From a virus: 20,547 nucleotides of DNA. The stretch is from positions 1-20,547 of IMG/VR virus record IMGVR_UViG_3300043436_003428. One strand, given 5' to 3'. This document shows, piece by piece, positions 1-5,854 of this stretch (positions within the stretch are counted from its first letter, which is position 1; each line of letters starts with the position of its first letter). The notes below the pieces were generated by a model, which saw nothing but the letters and a program-made list of their open reading frames with translations, searched no databases and was not told the origin of the DNA. The position numbers and the translations under genes are program-made.

Positions 1-51
1 GTATGCCGAGGAAATAGCGGAATAGTTCGGCGCGGTTCGGCGCGGTTGCAT
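1..51 (-). CDS. N-terminus of a truncated unknown protein (runs off the left edge)
   Basis: An ATG lies two bases beyond the primase stop on the minus strand and opens 17 codons that reach the window edge without a stop, beginning MQPRRTAPNYSAI. The placement directly downstream of the primase, in the same direction, fits the tight operon style of this block. The ribosome-binding site is weak (TTGAGA only). Part of the coding sequence is a 10-bp tandem duplication. Too little is visible to assign a function; the reading frame could also be fortuitous. Confidence 0.35.
   Translation of the reverse strand, partial: MQPRRTAPNYSAISSAY
25..47. repeat. 10-bp tandem duplication
   Basis: The unit GTTCGGCGCG occurs at 25-34 and again at 35-44, followed by a further GTT. 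It lies inside the partial ORF at the left edge and is clearly more GC-rich than the surrounding sequence. Function unknown; it may be a simple slippage duplication. Confidence 0.6.
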
Positions 52-87
52 TCTCAAGAGTTATCCACAGGCAAAGTCTCAAGAGTT
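52..87. repeat. 11-bp direct repeats flanking a DnaA box
   Basis: TCTCAAGAGTT occurs at 52-62 and again at 77-87, a 25-bp period. The DnaA-box consensus TTATCCACA (61-69) lies between the two copies. All of this falls in the last codons of the primase gene. Repeats next to a DnaA box in a replication gene resemble an origin or initiator-binding site, but only one box is present here. Confidence 0.5.
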
Positions 88-2135
88 CGGACATCATTGA
101 CCACAAAAACTTTTTTATTCTTGAACAATTTCTTCTGTCCTTCCTCTTTCAGAGTTATATGACCACTCATGACAAGTGATGTCAGGGCCGTTGAAATCTC
201 ATTGTTGCCAATCTTATTGCCCTCTTTGCGAATCTTTTCTCTGATCTCATTCAATCCCATCTCATAGCCATGTGCTTCCATAAACTGCGAAACTAATTCA
301 AGGCGAGAATCGGCAGATGCAATTGCAATGGTGCCACCTGAGATTGACACAGAGATTGATTCATCCTTGCCGTTTCGGATATTGGCAACGCCAAGTGTCT
401 TTGCATCAGGGCAGATGGCACGGACAAAGCCAGGGCGATCCTTAGTCACTTTCAGCTCAAGGCAGCCGTCAATGCCTCTGCCAAATGGCATTGACACATC
501 ACAGGCAATCGCCACTCCATCAATATCGGCACGCTTTGCTTGAGCGCCGATTGCATAATTGCCTCGATTGTCTTTGCTCTTAGTCACATGGTCAATGGTC
601 AGGATGCCTGCGCCGAATATCTTTAGCGGCTTCAATACCTTCTGTGAAAAGGTCGTGGCATCCTTGTTCTTTTCCAGGTCAAGTCCGAGCAGGTTCATCG
701 CAGCGTTGACACCATCCACGACAATCAAAGTCGGCAGATACTTGCCAATCTCGGTTTTCATGATCTCACCGATGCCATCACCGAGAGGTTCATCAGGGTT
801 GGCATACTTGAACGACTTGAGTTTTTCCGTGTCGCATTTGAGGGTTTTAAGGCGGTTGAAAATGCCACGAGCAGAGTCTTCAAAGTCTATGTAAAAGACA
901 CAGTTGCCTTTTTCTAACTCCTGCCTAACCGCCTCAAGTGCCACCCAAGTCTTACCTGATTCAGATTCACCGAAGAGTGCGTTGACCTTGCCTGCATACA
1001 AGAGGTGATTGCCGTCCTCACGGCGAAGCATTGAGGGTGGCAATTCCTTCTCAAAGTCCTCATTCCAAATCTCACGCGGAATCCAAGAACTTGTGGTGAC
1101 TTCCTCATTCTCATCATGTAACTGCACCATTGAAGGTGCGTGAACATCTAACCCTGCCCAATCGGTTTTTAGCTCGTTGGATACTCCGTAGCCCTTCTCG
1201 CGCAAGGTTTTGGCTGCTAGTTTGAAATCTCCATTGTGTTCGATCTTGGCATAGGCAGCAAACTTTGAGTATGAAGATTCTGCATCAAAAATGGTTGATG
1301 TTGAAAATACAAACAATTTGTCATTGCCGTTGAAGTTTGTGGTGGCAGATACGCCTTCATTCTTTCCTGGTCGTCTCCATGCAATGGAATCTGCCTTTGA
1401 ATACACCTTTGTCCACCCTAAAGGCTCAAGGATTGATTCCCAGGTAACTTTGGCGTTGTAATCATCACCTGCCGACAAGAATGAATCATCACGCTTGACC
1501 ACCTCTGCTTGAATAGATTCAACTCTTGGCATCTGATCAAACATTGCGAAAATGGCATGAAGAGCATTGCGTTGCTTCATTGTGATTGTTGGAATGGTTT
1601 CAATTGAGCCACCAATGAGTGTCCAATTGCCACCTGATGGGTGCGTTGAACCCCCTGAAGGTGCTGTGATGGTGAAACCGCCTGTGCCTCGTGTCTCGGC
1701 AAGCACCTCAATGCCGCCGTTTTCACCTGGTTTGCGAGCCAACTTTGTGTTGCGAGGAACTTCGCCATCTGAAATCTTGTAGAGCCAATGAAGTCCACCT
1801 GAAGGTGTCATTTCGACATACCCTGAGTTCAACATTTCCCAGACTTCTTTCAGACCTGAGTTGTTGGCGATCTCTGTAATCTCAAGATGTATCTTTTGGG
1901 CTACGGCTCTCCCTTCCAACTCAAGCATCTCAAGATTGCCCGACACGGCACCGGTGACAACGCCAATGCCATTGACACCATCTTTGAACCACATCAACAG
2001 TTCATCTGCAATTGGCAACTCTTTTTGAAAGCGTTCCCAAGCAAATTTTGGTCGCTTGGAGCCGTCATTGGCTACAGGAACAACAGAGATGCCTTGAGCT
2101 AAAAGGCGCAGGGCGATTGGCATGAGATGACCCAT
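54..2135 (-). CDS. Primase-polymerase (prim-pol) / RepA-like AAA ATPase replication protein
   Basis: A 693-aa fusion that probably primes and unwinds phage DNA. The N-terminal third resembles the bifunctional primase/polymerase fold: GVVTG, an acidic motif MLELEG (E72, E74), GGLHWLY with H115, then GGIEVLAETRGTGG and TAPSGG. The second half is a RecA/RepA-like ATPase with Walker A GESESGKT (about 389-396) and Walker B LIVVDG (about 470-475), followed by TIDHVTKS. The ORF extends 12 codons upstream to 2171. I chose the internal ATG at 2135 because it has a strong Shine-Dalgarno (CCAGGGAG) 7 bases upstream and its A is shared with the TGA stop of the preceding mini-gene (TGATG coupling). The catalytic acids read E-x-E rather than the usual D-x-D, unlike the stand-alone prim-pol at 8929. 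The C-terminus probably carries a winged-helix domain (ELVSQFMEAHGYEMGLNEI onward). Confidence 0.85.
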   Translation of the reverse strand: MGHLMPIALRLLAQGISVVPVANDGSKRPKFAWERFQKELPIADELLMWFKDGVNGIGVVTGAVSGNLEMLELEGRAVAQKIHLEITEIANNSGLKEVWEMLNSGYVEMTPSGGLHWLYKISDGEVPRNTKLARKPGENGGIEVLAETRGTGGFTITAPSGGSTHPSGGNWTLIGGSIETIPTITMKQRNALHAIFAMFDQMPRVESIQAEVVKRDDSFLSAGDDYNAKVTWESILEPLGWTKVYSKADSIAWRRPGKNEGVSATTNFNGNDKLFVFSTSTIFDAESSYSKFAAYAKIEHNGDFKLAAKTLREKGYGVSNELKTDWAGLDVHAPSMVQLHDENEEVTTSSWIPREIWNEDFEKELPPSMLRREDGNHLLYAGKVNALFGESESGKTWVALEAVRQELEKGNCVFYIDFEDSARGIFNRLKTLKCDTEKLKSFKYANPDEPLGDGIGEIMKTEIGKYLPTLIVVDGVNAAMNLLGLDLEKNKDATTFSQKVLKPLKIFGAGILTIDHVTKSKDNRGNYAIGAQAKRADIDGVAIACDVSMPFGRGIDGCLELKVTKDRPGFVRAICPDAKTLGVANIRNGKDESISVSISGGTIAIASADSRLELVSQFMEAHGYEMGLNEIREKIRKEGNKIGNNEISTALTSLVMSGHITLKEEGQKKLFKNKKVFVVNDVRTLETLPVDNS
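61..69 (+). promoter_or_regulatory. DnaA box (perfect consensus TTATCCACA)
   Basis: This is an exact match to the bacterial DnaA 9-mer. The surrounding 13 bases (AGTTATCCACAGG) are identical to a second site at 7545-7557. It sits in the 3' end of the primase gene. Host DnaA binding is an inference from the motif alone. Confidence 0.5.
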
Positions 2136-2251
2136 CAGATATCTCCCTGGCAGATTTCGCACAGTTCCCAATTGCCATAAGAAACCAATGTTGTTGCATC
2201 AACTTCTTTTTCACATCGCGTGCAAGATGCCAACTCTATTTCTTCACTCAT
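2135..2251 (-). CDS. 38-aa zinc-ribbon mini-protein
   Basis: A 38-codon ORF starting MSEEIELASCTRCEKEVD and ending ELCEICQGDI. Two CxxC knuckles (C10/C13 and C31/C34), about 18 residues apart, are the signature of a minimal treble-clef or zinc ribbon. The start has the GGGGGAAC ribosome-binding motif 4 bases upstream. The ATG overlaps the stop of the gene before it, and the stop shares a base with the primase ATG, so the three are translationally coupled. Its role is unknown; an accessory of the replication protein or a host-directed zinc-finger peptide are both possible. Confidence 0.75.
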   Translation of the reverse strand: MSEEIELASCTRCEKEVDATTLVSYGNWELCEICQGDI

Positions 2252-2351
2252 TATGTTCCCCCGAACAGTTGCATTGGATAAGTTCTAAACAATCGGTGCA
2301 GATGGCGTGTGGCCCATCATCATTTCCACAATTGACGCATGAATCAGTCAC
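2244..2351 (-). CDS. 35-aa cysteine-rich mini-protein (GTG start)
   Basis: A 35-codon ORF beginning with GTG (MTDSCVNCGNDDGPH) and continuing with ICTDCLELIQCNCSGEH. Six cysteines sit in CxxC-CxxC plus CxC arrangement, so zinc binding is likely. The GTG overlaps the TGA stop of the methyltransferase second half, and its own TGA overlaps the start of the next zinc-ribbon gene. No strong Shine-Dalgarno is seen (only GGTGG about 12 bases upstream), so expression would depend on coupling. The dense cysteine spacing and seamless overlaps on both sides are the arguments for reality. Function unknown. Confidence 0.55.
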   Translation of the reverse strand: MTDSCVNCGNDDGPHAICTDCLELIQCNCSGEHNE

Positions 2352-3114
2352 CGATCTGCGCCACCATTCGGCTGATAATCCATTCAACAACCGGCACGGC
2401 TACCGCGTTGCCCATTTGCTTGTATCGGTTTGAATCTGCCTGTCCATCTGTCCAACCATCAGGAAACCCTTGAAGGCGCTCGCATTCTGTTGGTGTGAGA
2501 CGGCGAACAACGGCTTCATTTGCAACGGCTCCAATATGATCAACATCTGATGCTGAAGCGCGAATTGCCTGAGTTGTTTTGTCATTGACTGTTTGATTGT
2601 AGGTGTCAAGAGCAACTGCCTCTGATACCTGGGCAATAAATAATTGAGCGTGATGTGATTGAGGCGAAGGTTGAAGGGCTTGAACTGCCAATGCAGTATC
2701 CGTCTCGGTGGCACTAAAATTGTTCGCCTTTGCATCTTCTCTGACCGAATAAGCAATCGGTTGTTCTTCAAAAATCATTGGCACATTTCCCCCACCTGTT
2801 CCATATCGTGAAATTACTGTTGGCACAATGCCATCTTCATACACTCGTACATCGTCAACACGAGTGCCGTCAATGATCAAATGTGAAGATTTGCTTGCAT
2901 TTGCTCTCAAAGCGTTCTTCACTTTTGATTCACTCCAATTTTCTTCAAATAATGATTTTGGTTCAAATAGAATCAAAACTGTTGCGTAAGCCTCGCCATT
3001 GTTATCCATTGCGTTCAATGTTGGTGTCACTCCGCCTTCATTCCAAGATTCATAATCATTTATGTTTTGTGCGCGTTTAGCTTTAGTCCACCAATAAAGT
3101 TTCACTTCCACCAC
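2344..3114 (-). CDS. C5 cytosine DNA methyltransferase, C-terminal half (target recognition and motifs IX-X)
   Basis: This ORF carries the end of a Dcm-type enzyme. RRLTPTECERLQGFPDGWT is motif IX, the target-recognition boundary, and YKQMGNAVAVPV is motif X, which completes the AdoMet pocket. The catalytic Cys and motifs I-VIII are in the overlapping upstream ORF in another frame. The two overlap by 32 bases. A GTG at 3112-3114 has AGGTGGAG six bases upstream, so it could be an independent second subunit as in known split enzymes such as M.AquI. Alternatively a +1 shift near 3083-3090 would join the frames, or a natural or sequencing frameshift has broken one gene. The central 150 residues are unusually long and polar for the family and hold the presumed target-recognition domain. 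Confidence 0.8.
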   Translation of the reverse strand: MVEVKLYWWTKAKRAQNINDYESWNEGGVTPTLNAMDNNGEAYATVLILFEPKSLFEENWSESKVKNALRANASKSSHLIIDGTRVDDVRVYEDGIVPTVISRYGTGGGNVPMIFEEQPIAYSVREDAKANNFSATETDTALAVQALQPSPQSHHAQLFIAQVSEAVALDTYNQTVNDKTTQAIRASASDVDHIGAVANEAVVRRLTPTECERLQGFPDGWTDGQADSNRYKQMGNAVAVPVVEWIISRMVAQIGD

Positions 3115-3811
3115 CTAAAACTCCACCTGATGCTTTCAAAGTTGCACTTGCATTTGTATCTACGAAGGCTCCGAAGCCACCTTCTCTAAAGCCATTTGAA
3201 GTTGGGGTGGGAGTGTCTTTTCTCGCCTGTTTGCTCGCCTCAAGATACCCTGCGCGGCTTTGGCCGATAGCGAGTATTTCTTCAGGTGATCCCCCTGTGT
3301 CTCCAAGACATCCGACAATGAACACTCTACGGCGGCGTTGGGGTACTCCAAAATATTGAGCATCACACACCCTCCAGGCGATGCGATACCCCCGTTCGAC
3401 CAACGCTTCAATGACAACGGCCATGTCTTTTCCCCCATTTGAGGAAAGTAAGCCAGGAACATTTTCGAGGATAAAATTTTGCGCTCTTGTTTCGTCAAGG
3501 AGTCGGCAGATTTGCCAGAAAAGTCCACTCCGTTCTCCGCCCAATCCTGCTCGCTTACCTGCGACTGATAAATCTTGACAGGGGAATCCACCTGTGATGA
3601 TTCCTGATTCTGGAATAAAGCCTGCTGCAATGAGTTGTTCACCTGTGACCCCCGATATATCGCCAAAGATAGTTGACTCAGGAAAATGTCGGCGAAGCAC
3701 ATCCTGGGCTTTTTTATCAATTTCAACTGATGCAACTACTTTCACACCATTTCGTTCTAAAGCTAAATCAAAACCACCTACACCTGCAAATAAAGAAACC
3801 GCAGTAATCAT
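3083..3811 (-). CDS. C5 cytosine DNA methyltransferase, N-terminal catalytic half
   Basis: This 242-aa ORF contains the catalytic motifs of a cytosine-5 DNA methyltransferase. The AdoMet-binding SLFAGVGGFDLALE is at the N-terminus, the catalytic GGFPCQDLS has Cys78, ENVPGLL is motif VI and GVPQRRRRVF is motif VIII. It then runs into a Gly-rich linker and stops before any target-recognition domain, which lies in the next ORF. I chose the ATG at 3811 (MITAVSLFAG) because it overlaps the FmdB-like stop as ATGA; an ATG four codons upstream (3823) is an alternative. Phage methyltransferases of this type usually protect the genome from host restriction. No restriction endonuclease is visible nearby, so it is probably solitary. 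Confidence 0.87.
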   Translation of the reverse strand: MITAVSLFAGVGGFDLALERNGVKVVASVEIDKKAQDVLRRHFPESTIFGDISGVTGEQLIAAGFIPESGIITGGFPCQDLSVAGKRAGLGGERSGLFWQICRLLDETRAQNFILENVPGLLSSNGGKDMAVVIEALVERGYRIAWRVCDAQYFGVPQRRRRVFIVGCLGDTGGSPEEILAIGQSRAGYLEASKQARKDTPTPTSNGFREGGFGAFVDTNASATLKASGGVLGGGSETLLVD

Positions 3812-3975
3812 TTGCCACCCCATCCTTCACCCTTGAAGATAGTTCCCCCAAGTGAGTATTTGCGTTGCATCAACTTCTTCTTGCAACCTTCACAGATGAT
3901 GCGCTTTTGATCATCCATCTCAAAAAAGACTTCAGCGATATGTCCACAATCGCAAGTGAATTCATAAAATGGCAT
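3808..3975 (-). CDS. FmdB-like zinc-ribbon protein
   Basis: A 55-aa protein starting MPFYEFTCDCGHIAEVFFEM, with ICEGCKKK and a tail ending FKGEGWGGK. The MP-x-YEF-x-C start, two Cys pairs (C8/C10 and C28/C31) and the aromatic Gly-rich end match the FmdB regulatory-protein zinc ribbon, commonly seen in actinobacteria and their phages. The start follows GGGGGAACA, the recurrent ribosome-binding motif of this genome. The stop overlaps the methyltransferase ATG. The biochemical role of FmdB ribbons is unsettled; nucleic-acid or protein binding is assumed. Confidence 0.8.
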   Translation of the reverse strand: MPFYEFTCDCGHIAEVFFEMDDQKRIICEGCKKKLMQRKYSLGGTIFKGEGWGGK

Positions 3976-4004
3976 TGTTCCCCCTTAAAAAGTTTGTACC
4001 TTGT

Positions 4005-4063
4005 GAGGTGGTAGGAGTCGAACCTACCTGCGCAATTCCCCAAGAACGCAAATCCCATACCTC
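4005..4063 (-). ncRNA. tRNA-like structured element (non-canonical)
   Basis: On the minus strand the 59 bases open with GAGGT and close with ACCTC, giving a 5-bp outer helix. Inside is a perfect T-arm: a 6-bp stem with the loop TTCGACT (4010-4028), matching the conserved TTCGA of tRNAs. A second hairpin is closed by TGCG/CGCA and carries TTGGGGA, which looks like an anticodon loop with GGG (proline). However there is no D-arm, the acceptor is short and no CCA follows. It could be a mini-tRNA, a tRNA remnant, a tRNA-like processing signal, or the phage copy of an attachment site. The 132-base gap between neighbouring genes is itself exceptional in this packed block. Confidence 0.4.
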
Positions 4064-4064
4064 G

Positions 4065-4103
4065 TTTCCTGTGGCGAAAGGAAAGGATTAAGACCACAGG
4101 AAA
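4065..4103. repeat. 10-bp inverted repeat (stem-loop) between two genes
   Basis: TTTCCTGTGG at 4065-4074 is perfectly complementary to CCACAGGAAA at 4094-4103, with a 19-base loop. It begins just after the stop of the ssDNA-binding-like gene. Read on the plus strand it is followed by GTTTTTA, like an intrinsic terminator, which would stop antisense transcription. Read on the minus strand it is preceded by the A-run and leads directly into the tRNA-like element, so it may also be a 5' processing or stability hairpin. Confidence 0.65.
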
Positions 4104-4107
4104 GTTT

Positions 4108-4572
4108 TTATAGCGGCTTTGCTCCTAATTGTGCAAGCAATGCTTGAACTTCAGGTGGCAAATTATTTGTATCAATTGGCGCGGCAGGTGCAGCGGCAGG
4201 GGCAGGTGCTTTCGCATTGCCACCGCCGATGAATGCATTTGCCTTTGCTAGATCATCAGGATTGCCTGTGGCATCAATCAGAATCCAGGGTGCTGACTTT
4301 CCTGGCTTAGCCGAACCTTGTCCGATTCGTGCCAATACCTTTTGACCGATCTTGTCCTTGAGTGCATTCTTCAATGCGATGTTGAAGAACAAGATATTGT
4401 CATATGTCTCATCTGCATCTAAATCAACAATGTTGACCTCGACTGCATCTGTGACTCCGTGAACTGTTGTGATTTCTCGCTTGTGTTCAATCGGTGTGAT
4501 GATAAGCAGTCTTCCTGCCAAGTCTGCGACCTTGACTGAATCACCGCCACCTTGCGTTGGTGCTGTGAACAT
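4108..4572 (-). CDS. Probable single-stranded-DNA-binding (OB-fold-like) protein
   Basis: A 154-aa protein with an N-terminal globular part rich in beta-strand patterns (DLAGRLLIITPIEHKREI, AVEVNIVDLD, YDNILFFNIALKNALKD, VLARIGQG) followed by a low-complexity Ala/Pro linker (about 120-135) and a short tail PPEVQALLAQLGAKPL. An OB-like core, flexible linker and short tail is the usual plan of phage SSBs. The location directly after the Cas4-like nuclease supports a recombination or replication role. No family signature is decisive and the tail lacks the acidic DDIPF-type ending. The start is ATG after GGGGGAACAGTA, overlapping the upstream stop as TAATG. I infer SSB; 'hypothetical' remains possible. 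Confidence 0.55.
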   Translation of the reverse strand: MFTAPTQGGGDSVKVADLAGRLLIITPIEHKREITTVHGVTDAVEVNIVDLDADETYDNILFFNIALKNALKDKIGQKVLARIGQGSAKPGKSAPWILIDATGNPDDLAKANAFIGGGNAKAPAPAAAPAAPIDTNNLPPEVQALLAQLGAKPL

Positions 4573-4703
4573 TACTGTTCCCCCTCTTCGTTGTTGTTGT
4601 TGTCTAACTCTTCAGGTGGATTATTTTCCCACCATTCTTTGACACCATCTGAGAGTGTCTTTGTCGGTATGAGACCACACTTGCATGAATTACATTCACA
4701 CAT
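4572..4703 (-). CDS. 43-aa Cys-rich N-terminus mini-protein with acidic Asn-rich tail
   Basis: A 43-codon ORF beginning MCECNSCKCGLIPTKTLSDG. Four cysteines (C2, C4, C7, C9) are packed into the first nine residues, then WW and an acidic tail with NNNN. GGAG sits six bases upstream of the ATG. The start lies inside the last codons of the nuclease gene, and the stop overlaps the next ATG (TAATG). The CxCxxCxC head could hold a metal ion. No function is recognised; coupling suggests it is made with the nuclease and the SSB-like protein. Confidence 0.7.
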   Translation of the reverse strand: MCECNSCKCGLIPTKTLSDGVKEWWENNPPEELDNNNNEEGEQ

Positions 4704-5433
4704 CGGTATCTCCGTTGCACGCCTTACTCAAATCTTTACTGTAAGGCAAAAAATATGGGCAATAGTTACAGAGGCGATCACTCTTTGCCGGAATAAGTGA
4801 CCACATTGCAGGATTTGCTTCTACATCAACTGTTGAAAGCAATCCATAAAGAGAGTCAATGCGCGAGAGTGCATCTATTGCAACCTGCTCATCGTACTCG
4901 TACATCTCAAGGTGCATCTCATCGAGTGAACCTGATGTCGGTAGGTACACAAGTGCAACATGATTGACTTGGACGCCCTGTTGGGCTTTTCCGTAACCAT
5001 AAAGCTGCGTCTGAATGATTTGTTGCGTGGTCGCGCCTTCTTTCTTGCGCGTTTCAATTTGCTTTGCAGAAGTTGTTTTCCAATCCATCACAATGCCTCG
5101 GTTGACATCAAATAAGTCAATCGTGCCTGATAGACCTGAACGAATCGTGACTCGTTGCTCCACTTCATAGCCATCAATCTTGCCAAAGACCTCTGCCAAG
5201 TAAGCATGGATTGCAGTTCCCACCTGGGCTGCCCAACTGCCATTGCCACCCTCGTTGATCTTTTCCCAATCAAGGAGTTTGTAAGCAAGACGGCGTGAGC
5301 ATTCATGCCCGATTTCAGATGGGCCGATGGCAATTTGCTTTGAGCGTGGAGACCATTGACCTGCCTTGACGATAATGCCGGCAAGTTCATCGGCAATCAC
5401 CTTTGAAGGCTTATGCGGAGCAACAAATGTCAT
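4696..5433 (-). CDS. Cas4/RecB-like PD-(D/E)XK exonuclease with Fe-S cysteines
   Basis: A 245-aa nuclease of the Cas4/AddB-like class used by phages for recombination-linked DNA end processing. Cys45 (IGHECSRRLAY) and a C-terminal trio C222, C225, C239 (LCNYCPYF and SKAC) give the four-cysteine arrangement that holds a 4Fe-4S cluster. The active site is seen as SGTIDLFD followed by GIVMDWKTT (D...D-x-K), then the QxxxY motif QTQLYGYGKA. Length is typical for stand-alone phage Cas4-like proteins. It lies between a YqaJ-C-like protein and an SSB-like protein, fitting a recombination cassette. Its ATG follows directly after the stop of the 27-aa gene. There is no CRISPR array in the window, so a role in spacer acquisition is not suggested. 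Confidence 0.85.
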   Translation of the reverse strand: MTFVAPHKPSKVIADELAGIIVKAGQWSPRSKQIAIGPSEIGHECSRRLAYKLLDWEKINEGGNGSWAAQVGTAIHAYLAEVFGKIDGYEVEQRVTIRSGLSGTIDLFDVNRGIVMDWKTTSAKQIETRKKEGATTQQIIQTQLYGYGKAQQGVQVNHVALVYLPTSGSLDEMHLEMYEYDEQVAIDALSRIDSLYGLLSTVDVEANPAMWSLIPAKSDRLCNYCPYFLPYSKDLSKACNGDTDV

Positions 5434-5517
5434 TTATTCATCATCCTCTTCGTCATCTTCATAAGGCGTGAAAGGTGGTTCATCGAGAAGTGGTGCGATG
5501 GGCGTAATGATGCTCAT
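5434..5517 (-). CDS. 27-aa acidic mini-protein
   Basis: A 27-codon ORF starting MSIITPIAPLLDEPPFTPYE and ending in a run of Asp and Glu. The ATG overlaps the TGA of the YqaJ-C-like gene (ATGA), and the TAA is followed at once by the nuclease ATG, so it fills its gap exactly. The acidic tail could mimic DNA or simply be a translational bridge that couples the two flanking genes. No homologue is recognised. Small size limits confidence. Confidence 0.5.
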   Translation of the reverse strand: MSIITPIAPLLDEPPFTPYEDDEEDDE

Positions 5518-5834
5518 CGCTCACCATTCTCAACAATTGTGAAGCGGCGCGACATTGTTGGAACTTCAAGCAACTGAATGACTTGATCAGGCAGGATTTC
5601 TCGTGCCTTCTTCACATCAAGTCGCTTTGTTTCAACAAATGACCATCGAACAACCTCGTTGCCCTGATACATACCGACTTCAGCATCGCCCAATGCACTT
5701 TCAAGGTGCGAACGAGCTATATCGGCAACTTCTTGCCATTCTTTGATTCGACTCAAAGCATCTTTGTATTGCTTGAGCCAAGAAGCGATGTCATCATCTA
5801 AAACAACACGCTTGTGTTCAATTTCAATTGTCAC
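5514..5834 (-). CDS. YqaJ-recombinase C-terminus-like protein
   Basis: A 106-aa protein. The N-terminal half is helical and charged (DDDIASWLKQYKDALSRIKEW). The C-terminal half follows the pattern ALGDAEVGMYQGNEVVRWSF, KRLDVKKAREILPDQVIQLL, RRFTI. This LGDAE-x-G...K-x-LD...P...R-x-F signature is the C-terminal extension of YqaJ/lambda-type viral exonucleases, here encoded as its own gene. It probably partners the Cas4-like nuclease 80 bases downstream, from which it is separated only by a 27-aa gene. The start is GTG, preceded by the genome's GGGGGAA motif at good spacing. No catalytic nuclease residues are evident, so it is likely structural or DNA-binding. Confidence 0.6.
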   Translation of the reverse strand: MTIEIEHKRVVLDDDIASWLKQYKDALSRIKEWQEVADIARSHLESALGDAEVGMYQGNEVVRWSFVETKRLDVKKAREILPDQVIQLLEVPTMSRRFTIVENGER

Positions 5835-5854
5835 TTAAATTCCCCCGAATCTTT

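Noticed and set aside
2136-2171. Twelve extra N-terminal codons of the large replication protein
   Set aside because: This stretch encodes the end of the zinc-ribbon mini-gene in another frame; the ATG at 2135 has the better ribosome-binding site and a TGATG overlap.
2188-2433. An 81-codon plus-strand open frame over the mini-protein region
   Set aside because: It opposes the operon and is the complement of two Cys-rich minus-strand ORFs whose starts and stops interlock with neighbours, which is better evidence.
3083-3114. A classical -1 slippery heptamer joining the methyltransferase ORFs
   Set aside because: The frames differ by +1 (or -2), and no X XXY YYZ heptamer is present in the overlap.
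3160-3735. A 191-codon open frame on the minus strand inside the methyltransferase gene
   Set aside because: It is in another frame of a gene with clear catalytic motifs, has no family-like pattern and no start signal; it is a shadow.
4005-4063. A phage attachment site matching a host tRNA 3' end
   Set aside because: No integrase, excisionase or lysogeny gene is visible in the window, and the host sequence is not available.
4005-4077. A canonical tRNA gene
   Set aside because: Only the T-arm is convincing. A 7-bp acceptor, D-arm, 5-bp anticodon stem and CCA could not be built, so it is reported only as tRNA-like.
3870-4097. A 75-codon minus-strand ORF across the tRNA-like region
   Set aside because: It conflicts with the FmdB-like gene, has no ribosome-binding site and its sequence is the translated stem-loops.
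4696-5433. Cas4 as part of a CRISPR-Cas system
   Set aside because: No repeat-spacer array or other cas gene is present; stand-alone Cas4-like nucleases are common in phage recombination modules.
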